Both the position numbers and the translations under genes were made by a program. From Acetobacteraceae bacterium (GTDB lineage Bacteria; Pseudomonadota; Alphaproteobacteria; Acetobacterales; Acetobacteraceae), in the NCBI GenBank assembly GCA_947476855.1, contig CANJSR010000096.1:1-12823 (forward strand): a stretch of 12,823 nucleotides of DNA, read 5' to 3'. The notes under the pieces are model-generated. The model worked only from the letters and a program-made list of their open reading frames with translations, did not search any database and was not told the origin of the DNA. This document shows positions 1 to 6,421 of this stretch, one piece after another; positions within the stretch are counted from its first letter, which is position 1, and each line of letters opens with the position of its first letter.

Positions 1-8
1 CCCCCGGG

Positions 9-81
9 GTTGTACAACTTCTTCCAACCGTTGTATTTTCCGCCATCGAGCGGGTGGCCGGGTCAAGCCCGGCCATGACGG
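9..81. repeat. Palindromic intergenic repeat, left-end diverged copy
   Basis: A perfect hairpin pairs GGCCGGG (56-62) with CCCGGCC (68-74) around a TCAAG loop and is followed by ATGACGG (75-81). The same end, a GC hairpin followed by A(C/T)GACGG, closes the repeat at 2656-2745. Further left, ACAACTTCT (14-22) matches 12786-12794 exactly in the copy at the right end of the window, so this is probably a diverged copy whose left part is altered or lost beyond the window edge. A 10-bp perfect palindrome GTTGTACAAC sits at 9-18. The hairpin is directly seen; membership in one repeat family is inferred from partial similarity. Confidence 0.55.
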
Positions 82-175
82 TTGGGGGAGGAGGGGGATG
101 ACCGGGCCCCAATACACGGAACACCTCCGCGACCCACGCCGGACACCACCGACGCCTCCCCCACAGACAATATCC

Positions 176-211
176 TTGACACCCACCAAAAATCATGTTC
201 TCTATACGTTC
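176..211 (+). promoter_or_regulatory. Candidate SOS promoter with LexA-type operator
   Basis: TTGACA at 176-181 is a perfect -35 hexamer. A direct repeat GTTC-N7-GTTC occupies 197-211 (GTTC at 197-200 and 208-211), which is the established alphaproteobacterial LexA box. The weak -10 candidates TCTATA (201-206, 19-bp spacing) or TATACG (203-208) lie inside the operator, so a bound repressor would block polymerase. The ATG of the next gene begins at 212, directly after the second GTTC, so a transcript from this promoter would start at or very near the start codon. Operator and -35 are seen; LexA control and the leaderless transcript are inferred. The poor -10 spacing is the weak point. Confidence 0.62.
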
Positions 212-838
212 ATGTCCGCCGAGCGCCAAGCCGCCGAACTAGCGCCTACCCCGGGTCCCCAAAACCAGGGCAGGAACCGCTGCGGACCGCTGATAACCCT
301 CGTGCGCCGCATCATCGACCACGGCCGGGACCTCATCGCCGCCCTCCAGCGGCAGAACACCCCAACCCCCTCCACCCCCCTCGCTCGGCGGTTCGGCTCC
401 TTCGACCTCGTGCTGATCATCGCGCGCATCACCCGCGGCCTGCTGCTCGCCACCGCGCTGGAATCGCGGCTGCTCCGCGCCCCGCCGGCCCGTCCCAGGC
501 CGCCGCGCCCCCCATCCCCATCCGTGCGCCCCCGCGCGCCTAGGCCACAGCCGCAACCGGACTCCGACCTGCTGGCGAACATGCCCTCGGCCGAGGCCAT
601 AGCCGAACAAATCCGCCACCGCTCCGCCGGCGCGGTGATCGTGGACATCTGCCGAGACCTCGGCATCGACACCACCCACCCCCTCTGGCCCGCCATCCGG
701 GACGCGATCATCGGCCATAATGGCAGCCTCGCGCGGATGGTCACCTTCTGGGTCGGCCGCCTGGCCGTGCTGCTTGCCCCCACCGCAAGCCCCGCGGCCG
801 CACCGTCCTGGGCCCACGGCACCACCGACCCTCCCTGA
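212..838 (+). CDS. Uncharacterised protein behind a LexA-type operator
   Basis: A 208-aa protein of no family I can name. The reading frame shows strong third-position G/C bias typical of a real gene in this genome. Residues about 22-90 look helical and rich in Arg and Leu, with a hydrophobic stretch DLVLIIARI near 65-73. Residues 90-117 form a Pro/Arg-rich linker. Residues 118-190 form a second compact helical segment (ANMPSAEAIAEQIRHRSAG, then VDICRDLGID and a Trp-containing region). There are no catalytic motifs, signal peptide or convincing transmembrane helix. The frame stays open upstream to an ATG at 98, but that extension runs through the -35 box and operator. The ATG at 212 abuts the operator and has no Shine-Dalgarno sequence, which fits leaderless translation. 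If the operator is functional the protein would be made during DNA damage; its role is unknown. It stands alone, 128 bp ahead of coxG. Confidence 0.65.
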   Translation: MSAERQAAELAPTPGPQNQGRNRCGPLITLVRRIIDHGRDLIAALQRQNTPTPSTPLARRFGSFDLVLIIARITRGLLLATALESRLLRAPPARPRPPRPPSPSVRPRAPRPQPQPDSDLLANMPSAEAIAEQIRHRSAGAVIVDICRDLGIDTTHPLWPAIRDAIIGHNGSLARMVTFWVGRLAVLLAPTASPAAAPSWAHGTTDPP

Positions 839-867
839 TCCCCGCACGCTGAAACGCCCCAGGCAAC

Positions 868-889
868 GGGACCACCCCACGGTGGCCCC
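868..889 (+). terminator. Stem-loop after the LexA-box gene
   Basis: CCACC (872-876) pairs with GGTGG (881-885) around CCAC, extended by GGG (868-870) with CCC (887-889) across a one-base mismatch. It lies 30 bp after the stop codon of the 208-aa gene and before coxG. No T-run follows, so intrinsic termination is only a possibility. The rest of 839-966 shows nothing else apart from the coxG ribosome-binding site. Confidence 0.3.
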
Positions 890-966
890 GCCGCCTGCGC
901 ACCGGTTGGTTGCGCCGCCCTTGCCCTGTCAGTAACCTTGGGGTCGCTGAACAGGGGCATGATTGC

Positions 967-1659
967 ATGGACATGACGGGGGAGCGGCGCATACCGGCGC
1001 CGCGGCAGACCGTGTGGGACGCCTTGAACAACCCCGAGGTGCTGAAAGCCAGCATCCCGGGCTGCACCAGCCTGGACAAGCTGTCGGACACGGAACTGAA
1101 GGCGACGGCCTCGATCAAGATCGGCCCGATCTCGGCCAAGTTCGGCGGCGCCGTCACCCTGTCCGAGATCGACCCGCCCAACGGCTACACCATCAGTGGA
1201 GAAGGCCAAGGCGGTGTCGCCGGCTTCGCCAAGGGTGGCGCCAAGGTCGGCCTGGTCGACGACGGCGCCGACACGCTGCTGTCCTTCAGCGTCAACGCCC
1301 AGGTCGGCGGCAAGATCGCCCAGCTCGGCGCCCGGCTGATCGACGCCACGGCGAAGAAGATGGCCGACGCTTTCTTTGATGAGTTCTCCCGTCAGGTCCA
1401 GGCGCTGGTTCCCCCGCCGCCCGCCGCCCCGGCTCCGGCCCCAGCGCCGGTTGCCTCCGCGCACGCCCCCGCCGCCGAACCGAGGCGGATGGTCGTGATG
1501 CCGGAGAACCTCACCCTTCCCCCGTCGCCCCCCCGTTCCAAGGTGCCGCTCGGCGCCCTGATCCCGCGAGAGGCGTTCGGCATGCCGCTGGTCTTCTGGC
1601 TCGGCGCCGGCGCCTATGGGCTGATCCTGCTGCTGTCGCTCGCCAGCGTGCTGAAGTGA
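967..1659 (+). CDS. coxG: CoxG family protein, membrane-anchored SRPBCC domain
   Basis: A CoxG (carbon monoxide dehydrogenase subunit G) family protein of 230 aa. Residues 1-147 form the SRPBCC/START-like lipid-binding fold, with family landmarks including IPAPRQTVWDALNNPEVLK near 9-27, the PGC motif at 31-33 and the Gly-rich strand around 79-94. A Pro/Ala linker (about 149-172) leads to a single C-terminal membrane helix (about 206-228), so the domain is likely tethered to the inner face of the membrane. Family members accompany molybdenum CO dehydrogenases; work on the mycobacterial protein points to quinone delivery to the enzyme. The start at 967 is chosen over an upstream ATG at 910 because AGGGG (953-957) lies 9 bases before it and the domain begins there. 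The gene overlaps the next one (GTGA), so the two are translationally coupled. No CODH structural genes are in view, so the partner enzyme is unknown. Confidence 0.88.
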   Translation: MDMTGERRIPAPRQTVWDALNNPEVLKASIPGCTSLDKLSDTELKATASIKIGPISAKFGGAVTLSEIDPPNGYTISGEGQGGVAGFAKGGAKVGLVDDGADTLLSFSVNAQVGGKIAQLGARLIDATAKKMADAFFDEFSRQVQALVPPPPAAPAPAPAPVASAHAPAAEPRRMVVMPENLTLPPSPPRSKVPLGALIPREAFGMPLVFWLGAGAYGLILLLSLASVLK

Positions 1660-2549
1660 CGGGCCTTCCCGCGTCGGTCGGCGATACGGCCAGGCTGCTG
1701 GCCGATCAGGGCTATATCGCCGATCGGGAACTGGCCACGACGGTGCATCTGGCGCTGGTCATGCACCGGCCGCTGCTGCTGGAAGGCGAACCCGGCACCG
1801 GCAAGACCGAGATCGCCAAGGTCCTCGCCGCCGGCCTGAACCGCCGGCTGGTCCGGCTGCAATGCCATGACGGCATGGACCTTTCGGCCGCGGCCTATGA
1901 GTGGGACCACGCTCGCCAGTTGATGGCGATCCGCATGGCCGAGGCCGCGGGCCAGACCGACCGCGATGCCCTGGCCTCCGACATCTACACCCGCCGTTAC
2001 TTGCAGGCGCGGCCGTTGCTGTCGGCGATCGATCCGGATCTGCCGCCCGCCGTGCTGCTGATCGACGAACTGGACCGCGCCGACGAACCGTTCGAGGCGT
2101 TCCTGCTCGAACTGCTGGCGGATTTCCAGATCACGGTGCCCGAGTTCGGCACGATGCGGGCCACCACCAAGCCGGTGGTCATCCTGACCTCGAACCGCAC
2201 CCGAGAGGTCCACGACGCCATCCGCCGCCGTTGCCTCTATCACTGGGTCGACTACCCCGACGCGGCGCGGGAACGCGCAATCCTGTCCGCCAAGGCCCCC
2301 GGCGTGCCCGAGCAACTCGCCGCACAGGTCGTCGCCTTCGTGCAGAAGCTGCGCGGGGAGGAACTGTTCAAACTCCCCGGCGTCGCCGAAACGATCGACT
2401 GGGCGCAGGCGCTGACCTATCTGGACAAGAAGGAACTGTCAGCCGGCGATGTGGATGAAACCCTGGGCGTGCTGTTGAAATACCAGGACGACATAGCCAA
2501 AATCCAAGGCGCCGAGGCCGCCAGGATAGTAACGGAGTCGAAGTTGTAA
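1656..2549 (+). CDS. coxD: CoxD-type MoxR-family AAA+ ATPase
   Basis: A 297-aa AAA+ ATPase of the MoxR class, closest in layout to CoxD, which is needed to mature the copper-sulfur-molybdenum site of CO dehydrogenase. Walker A is GEPGTGKT (44-51), Walker B is LLIDELD (134-140), sensor 1 is TSN (178-180), and an Arg cluster at 190-192 fits the arginine-finger region. The C-terminal part is the helical lid. The start is GTG at 1656, overlapping the coxG stop, and the frame begins with no room for another start. Length matches the family. CoxD normally works with a von Willebrand A partner, CoxE, encoded next door; here a 270-bp noncoding gap and then minus-strand genes follow, so coxE is absent from the window. 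MoxR proteins also serve other molybdenum hydroxylases, so the client may not be CODH. Confidence 0.87.
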   Translation: MTGLPASVGDTARLLADQGYIADRELATTVHLALVMHRPLLLEGEPGTGKTEIAKVLAAGLNRRLVRLQCHDGMDLSAAAYEWDHARQLMAIRMAEAAGQTDRDALASDIYTRRYLQARPLLSAIDPDLPPAVLLIDELDRADEPFEAFLLELLADFQITVPEFGTMRATTKPVVILTSNRTREVHDAIRRRCLYHWVDYPDAARERAILSAKAPGVPEQLAAQVVAFVQKLRGEELFKLPGVAETIDWAQALTYLDKKELSAGDVDETLGVLLKYQDDIAKIQGAEAARIVTESKL

Positions 2550-2655
2550 CCACGACGTTTCCCCTCCCCTTGAGGGCTTGGGCCGTGAAGCGGACCGAAG
2601 CCGGGGGAAGGCGTAATACCAAATGACGTCGACCGTGACCCTCGTGGTCGCCACC

Positions 2656-2745
2656 CCGTCATGGTGGCCGCAGGGCCACCACCCACGACTTTCTCTCGAC
2701 CAGCACGGCAAGTCGTGGATGGCCCGCCTGCGCGGGCCACGACGG
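2656..2745. repeat. Cloverleaf-like palindromic repeat
   Basis: The element folds on paper into an outer stem with three arms. The outer stem is CCGTCATGG (2656-2664) with CCACGACGG (2737-2745), one mismatch. Arm 1 is GGTGGCC/GGCCACC (2663-2669 with 2674-2680, loop GCAG). Arm 2 is CCACGACTT/AAGTCGTGG (2683-2691 with 2710-2718). Arm 3 is GGCCCGC/GCGGGCC (2721-2727 with 2732-2738, loop CTGC). A second copy begins at 12757 and a diverged copy lies at 9-81. All sit outside genes, two of them just past the last gene of a plus-strand operon, like REP-type elements. The remainder of 2550-2819 shows no gene and no coxE remnant. The structure is seen; function (terminator, mRNA stabiliser or mobile repeat) is unknown. 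Confidence 0.7.
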
Positions 2746-2819
2746 GGAGGCACCGACTGTGGGTCATGATCACGGACCCCGAGTATAGTCCCCCGGAACC
2801 AGTATCCTAACCCCCAACC

Positions 2820-3509
2820 TCAATGAATCTCCGCCGCCGACTTCAACGCCGCTCGCAACTTCGCGGGAGAAAAATCCGGAGCCCGACAAACATCCAAAAT
2901 CACCTTCTCCCGCCGAGACACCAGATCAATCGCCGCAGGAAGTTTCCGAACCGCATCAGCCGGGATCACAACAGCCCCATGGAAATCGGCATGAATCACA
3001 TCATCATGCCCAACCTGCATGCCAAAGATATTCACCGGCTTCCCATAGTCCACCATATGAACCCAGGCATGGCTCGGCCCCACCCGGCCACCGATCATCT
3101 GGAACCCAGGCGCCCAGGCGTCCAGGTCACGGAATGACCCATTGGTCACACACCCCGCGCAGCCGAGCGACTTGTGGATGGTCGACTGAACCTCGCCCCA
3201 ATAGGCGCCATAACCCATCCGGCCGTCGATATCCTGCAACACCGCGATCGTCGGGATATCGGTCGTCTTGGCCACGTAATCATACCAGTCGGCCCGGTCG
3301 GTCACCTTGCCGCGCGGCGGCTCGGTGGAGCGGATCATGCCCACTCGCGCCACGCCAACGATCGGCTTGGCCTTCGGGTCGATGCACACCATCGGCTCCG
3401 TCGTGAAGCCGATCGCTCGGCGTTCCGGGACCACGACTTCGAGCCCGTTGCAGATCGTGGGCGTGTCCCACTGTTGCAGCACTTCAAGGTCCGCGAGTGT
3501 ATAGGCCAT
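2820..3509 (-). CDS. RraA-like aldolase/decarboxylase
   Basis: A 229-aa RraA-family protein. Members include 4-hydroxy-4-methyl-2-oxoglutarate aldolases and oxaloacetate decarboxylases, which use a divalent metal, as well as RNase E inhibitors, so the fold alone does not fix the reaction. The active-site segment GSFRDLDAW (124-132) carries the conserved Arg127-Asp128 pair; GE at 105-106 and the C-terminal block GHDDVIHADFHGAVVIP (167-183) are also typical. Length matches the family. The start at 3509 is fixed by a strong AGGAAGGAG site (3517-3525, minus strand, 7 bases from the ATG); the frame continues upstream but without family sequence. It is the last gene of the minus-strand set, 104 bp after the beta-propeller gene. 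The catabolic context favours the enzyme roles over RNase E control. The C-terminal coding third has clearly lower GC (about 54% over 2821-3060). Confidence 0.85.
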   Translation of the reverse strand: MAYTLADLEVLQQWDTPTICNGLEVVVPERRAIGFTTEPMVCIDPKAKPIVGVARVGMIRSTEPPRGKVTDRADWYDYVAKTTDIPTIAVLQDIDGRMGYGAYWGEVQSTIHKSLGCAGCVTNGSFRDLDAWAPGFQMIGGRVGPSHAWVHMVDYGKPVNIFGMQVGHDDVIHADFHGAVVIPADAVRKLPAAIDLVSRREKVILDVCRAPDFSPAKLRAALKSAAEIH

Positions 3510-3573
3510 GGGTCGTCTCCTTCCTGGATCAGGTGCGGCGCGGCATGGCCCATAACGCCCGCCGCGGCAAGGG

Positions 3574-3604
3574 TGGCCCACCCGGCGCAAGGCCGGATGG
3601 GCCA
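3574..3604 (-). terminator. Stem-loop between propeller and RraA-like genes
   Basis: TGGCCCA (3574-3580) pairs with TGGGCCA (3598-3604), continued after one mismatch by CCGGC (3582-3586) with GCCGG (3592-3596) around a five-base loop. It lies 9 bases past the stop codon of the beta-propeller gene and about 65 bases before the RraA-like start. No T-tract follows on the minus strand, so it may slow or attenuate transcription, protect the upstream mRNA end, or be a small palindromic repeat. Confidence 0.4.
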
Positions 3605-3613
3605 AACCGAGTG

Positions 3614-4774
3614 CTACTTCGGTGGCGTCGTCCCAATGCCCGACGGCCCGCCGGAGACCTTGATCGTCCCCGCCGGCTTCAGCGACTTGCCATCGAACTT
3701 GAGCAACTGGATCTCCTGCTCCGCCATGCACTGCACCAGGACGAGGGTGGAGGTCTTGTTCCAGGCCGCGCCCTGGCACCAGACGCCGACCTTGGCATCC
3801 GCCACCTTGCGGAACTTCATCTTCTCCACGGCATACACGGGCGCCCGCCCGTTGGCGTTGAGGAACGGAGACCCCGGCACCTTGTTCGACCCGTTCATCA
3901 CCGTGACGACCACATGCTTGCCATCGGGGGCGACGGTCAGGCTCTCGGGCGTCTGGCCGACGGCGATCGTGTCCACCACCCGCGGTGGGTCGAGCGTCAG
4001 GTCGATCAGGGCGATCGTATCGGAATCGCCGCCGCCCATGCCGACATTGGCGATCGCGGCCCAGTCACCCTTCGGGCTGATGCCGAGCGGATAGGGCTTG
4101 AGGCCGGAATGAATGTCCCGCTTCGAATGCTCGACCGTATTGCCGTTGACGGTCAGAACCGAGACCTTGTGGTCCCCATCCCGCGTCACCAAGGCCCGCT
4201 TGCCGTCCGGCGTGAACGCCACGGAACTGGGCCCGGACTTGGCATCGCCCAGCGTGATCTTGCCAGCCGGCGTCAGCGTCTTCCCGGCGATGGTGAAGAC
4301 GGACACCGTGCCCTCGTTCCGGTTCGTCACCAGGGCGAGCGTGGCGGTCTTGTTGATGGCGACATTGGTTGCGCCCAGCCCGGCCTCGACCGTCTGCACC
4401 ACGACGGGCGGCTTGGCCTTCAGGTCAACGACGCTGACGATGTTGTGGGGAACGACCTTCTTCTTGTCCGCCGGGTCCAGCTTGGTGGCGGCGGTGATCA
4501 ACGCGAAGGACTCGTCCGGAGCGATGGCGACGCTCTGCGGCGGCCCGACCAGGCTGACCGGCATGTTGACCGTCGCGAGCACCTTGGGTGGGGAGACGTT
4601 GAGGTCGATGATCGTGATGTTGTCGGGCACCGGATTGTCCGGGACCGTATTGACGCCCTTGATCAGGACGCCCTTGCCGTCGTTCGAGGAAATGGCCAGT
4701 TGCGCGCTTGCTTCAGGCGCGATGGCGAGGCCGGCGAGCATGCTCGCGGCCAGCCAGGCATGGCGATGTTTCAT
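3614..4774 (-). CDS. Secreted YncE/lactonase-like beta-propeller protein
   Basis: A 386-aa exported protein with a classic Sec signal peptide: basic start (KHRH), hydrophobic core (6-19) and a likely cut after ASA at residue 24. The mature part is built from repeated blades of the YVTN/lactonase type, recognisable by recurring units such as SVAFTPDGKRALVT, SLTVAPDGKHVVVT, NVAINKTATLALVT and PLGISPKGDWAAIA, each followed by a strand like VSVLTV or IALIDL. About six or seven blades fit the length. Some related proteins are lactonases and many have no known activity; no metal-binding set can be named with confidence here. The start at 4774 follows a GGGAG site. It is third in the minus-strand set, between the substrate-binding protein and the RraA-like gene. 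Periplasmic location suggests ligand binding or lactone opening before uptake, which is inference. Confidence 0.8.
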   Translation of the reverse strand: MKHRHAWLAASMLAGLAIAPEASAQLAISSNDGKGVLIKGVNTVPDNPVPDNITIIDLNVSPPKVLATVNMPVSLVGPPQSVAIAPDESFALITAATKLDPADKKKVVPHNIVSVVDLKAKPPVVVQTVEAGLGATNVAINKTATLALVTNRNEGTVSVFTIAGKTLTPAGKITLGDAKSGPSSVAFTPDGKRALVTRDGDHKVSVLTVNGNTVEHSKRDIHSGLKPYPLGISPKGDWAAIANVGMGGGDSDTIALIDLTLDPPRVVDTIAVGQTPESLTVAPDGKHVVVTVMNGSNKVPGSPFLNANGRAPVYAVEKMKFRKVADAKVGVWCQGAAWNKTSTLVLVQCMAEQEIQLLKFDGKSLKPAGTIKVSGGPSGIGTTPPK

Positions 4775-4794
4775 ACCGTTTCTCCCTTTGTCTT

Positions 4795-4828
4795 GATCGG
4801 CCCCCGGGGTTCATCCAGGGGACCGATC
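4795..4828 (-). terminator. Stem-loop after the substrate-binding protein gene
   Basis: GATCGGCCCC (4795-4804) pairs with GGGG plus CCGATC (4818-4828), ten base pairs with one bulged A at 4822 and a 13-base loop. It sits 14 bases past the stop of the substrate-binding protein gene and upstream of the beta-propeller gene. With no T-run it is a weak terminator candidate. In this position such a hairpin commonly protects the mRNA end and lets an abundant binding protein be made in excess over the genes behind it; that role is inferred. Confidence 0.45.
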
Positions 4829-4841
4829 CAGGGAGCTTAGC

Positions 4842-6419
4842 TCAGGACCCGTCGCGAGTGATATTCCAGAATGTATGAACCCCCGTCCGCAGCACACCGT
4901 TCAGGCTGGCGCGATAGGCGGTGGGTGGGGCGAACTGGCCCAGGAACATCTGCGGCGCCTGGTCCAGCACGCGGAGCTGCATCTCGGTCGCCAGGGCCAT
5001 GCGCTTCGCGGGATCGGCCTCAACCTCGAACTTCGCGACCAGGTCCGGCATGCCGGGGTCGCAGTTCCAGCCGGGGTAGTTGCCCGTGCAGCTATAGGCC
5101 GTGGCGTAATGCGACAGCGGGTTGATCATGTCGTACCCGCTCCAGACTACCGGCATCAGGCTCCAGCCGCCCTTGTCGAGTGGTTCCTTCTTCAGCCGCC
5201 GCTGTGCCATGGAGCTGTAGTCGGACGAGATGACCTCCAGGTTGAAGCCCGCCCGCTTGATCTGGTCGATCAGCACCATGGAGATCGGGTTGATCATCGC
5301 CGAGTCCGTGCTGTGCAGCAGCACGATCGGTTCGTTGTTGTAGCCCGACTCCTTGAGCATCGCCCGTGCCTTCTCGGGGCTCGCGTCCTTCAGCGGGGCG
5401 GTGCCCGCATCGGTCTGGTACGGCCCACCGCACAGGAACACCGACTGGCAGAATGGCACCGACATGTCCGCCGGCAGCCCGATCCCGCCCAGGATTTCCT
5501 TCTGGTCGAGCGCCATCTGCAAGGCCCGCCGGACCTTCACGTTGTCCAGAGGCGGCTGGGTATTGTTGACCGACAGCCCGCCCATGATGTGGGCCATCGG
5601 CGGCTGGATCACCACCTTGACGTTCTTGTCCTTGCGCATCAGGTCGATGTAGTCGAAGGGCAGGACTTCCAGATAATCCACAGACCCGGTCTGCAACGCC
5701 GTCACGCGCGTGGAGGGATCGGGCATGCTGACGAACTCAACCGTTTCCATCCCCGGCTTCTTGCCGCCGGCCAGCCCGTCCGCGGGTTCGTTGCGCGGCT
5801 GATAGGCGGCGTTGCGGCGGAAGATGGCGCGGTCGCCTGGCCGCCACTCATCCCGCTTGAACGTATAGGGGCCGGAGCCGATCGTCTCAGTGTTCTGCTT
5901 GTTCGGCGGCAGGGCCGCCATCCGCGCCGGCATGATGAAGGGCACGAGCATGTTGGGTTTGCCGATCGCCTCGATCACGAAAGCGAAGGGGCGGGTCAAT
6001 TTCAGCTCAAACGTCCGGGCGTCGATCGCACGCAGGTCAGAGGCCGCGGCCATCATCCGCTTGCCGAAGGCATCCGCCTTGGCCCAGCGTTGCAGGGAGG
6101 CGATGCAGTCCTCGGCCGTCACCGGCGCGCCGTCGTGGAAGGCGAGGCCCGGGCGAAGCGTGAAGGTCCAGGTCAGGCGGTCGTCGCTGACCTTCCAGCC
6201 TTCCAGCATCTGCGGCTTGAACTCGCCCTTGGAGTCCATCGAGACCAGCGTGTCATAGACCATGTAGCCAAAGGCGCGGGTCACGGTCGCGGTCGTAACG
6301 ATCGGATCGAGGACCTGCAACTCGATGTTCATCACGGCCCGCAGCGGGCGCTGCTGCGCCGCGGCTGGGGTGGTCAGGACGGCGGCGGCGGACAGGGCAA
6401 CGGCGGCGGCAAGGCGCAT
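4842..6419 (-). CDS. ABC transporter substrate-binding protein, family 5
   Basis: A 525-aa periplasmic binding protein of the DppA/OppA/opine type (SBP family 5). The N-terminus is a Sec signal peptide with a likely cut after AAA at residue 21, before two Gln; no lipobox Cys is seen, so it should be soluble in the periplasm. The family signature LTWTFTLRPGLAFHDG followed by PVTAEDC is clear, and the length is standard. Two Cys pairs (PFCQSVFLCGG and SCTGNYPGWNCDPG) probably form disulfides. The start is ATG at 6419, preceded by GGAG at 8-base spacing; a TTG at 6425 overlapping the previous stop would leave only 2 bases to that site. It lies 2 bases after the dioxygenase stop, so the two are co-transcribed. 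No permease or ATPase gene is in the window, so its transporter is encoded elsewhere. The ligand cannot be read; this family binds far more than peptides. Confidence 0.9.
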   Translation of the reverse strand: MRLAAAVALSAAAVLTTPAAAQQRPLRAVMNIELQVLDPIVTTATVTRAFGYMVYDTLVSMDSKGEFKPQMLEGWKVSDDRLTWTFTLRPGLAFHDGAPVTAEDCIASLQRWAKADAFGKRMMAAASDLRAIDARTFELKLTRPFAFVIEAIGKPNMLVPFIMPARMAALPPNKQNTETIGSGPYTFKRDEWRPGDRAIFRRNAAYQPRNEPADGLAGGKKPGMETVEFVSMPDPSTRVTALQTGSVDYLEVLPFDYIDLMRKDKNVKVVIQPPMAHIMGGLSVNNTQPPLDNVKVRRALQMALDQKEILGGIGLPADMSVPFCQSVFLCGGPYQTDAGTAPLKDASPEKARAMLKESGYNNEPIVLLHSTDSAMINPISMVLIDQIKRAGFNLEVISSDYSSMAQRRLKKEPLDKGGWSLMPVVWSGYDMINPLSHYATAYSCTGNYPGWNCDPGMPDLVAKFEVEADPAKRMALATEMQLRVLDQAPQMFLGQFAPPTAYRASLNGVLRTGVHTFWNITRDGS

Positions 6420-6421
6420 AC

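Noticed and set aside
98..211. In-frame upstream extension of the 208-aa gene to ATG 98
   Set aside because: It would run through the TTGACA box and LexA-type operator, and its sequence is Pro/Thr-rich without any family-like content.
202..1464. Long minus-strand open frame of 420 codons opposite the unknown gene and coxG
   Set aside because: It is antisense to coxG, whose protein is clearly recognisable; the translation is low-complexity Gly/Arg-rich as expected of a GC-rich shadow frame.
2550..2655. Search for a coxE remnant after coxD
   Set aside because: No reading frame with von Willebrand A features; the stretch reads as ordinary noncoding sequence leading into the palindromic repeat.
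3510..3779. Ninety-codon N-terminal extension of the RraA-like protein
   Set aside because: A strong ribosome-binding site at 3517-3525 fixes the start at 3509; the extension overlaps the propeller gene and is Arg/Gly shadow sequence.
4801..4811. CCCCCGGGGTT also present at 1-11, considered as a repeat
   Set aside because: An 11-base match of low complexity in GC-rich DNA; flanks do not match and it sits inside a separate hairpin.
3497..4840. 447-codon plus-strand frame opposite the beta-propeller gene
   Set aside because: The opposite strand encodes a signal peptide and clear propeller repeats; this frame gives Arg/Asp/His-rich sequence with no domain.
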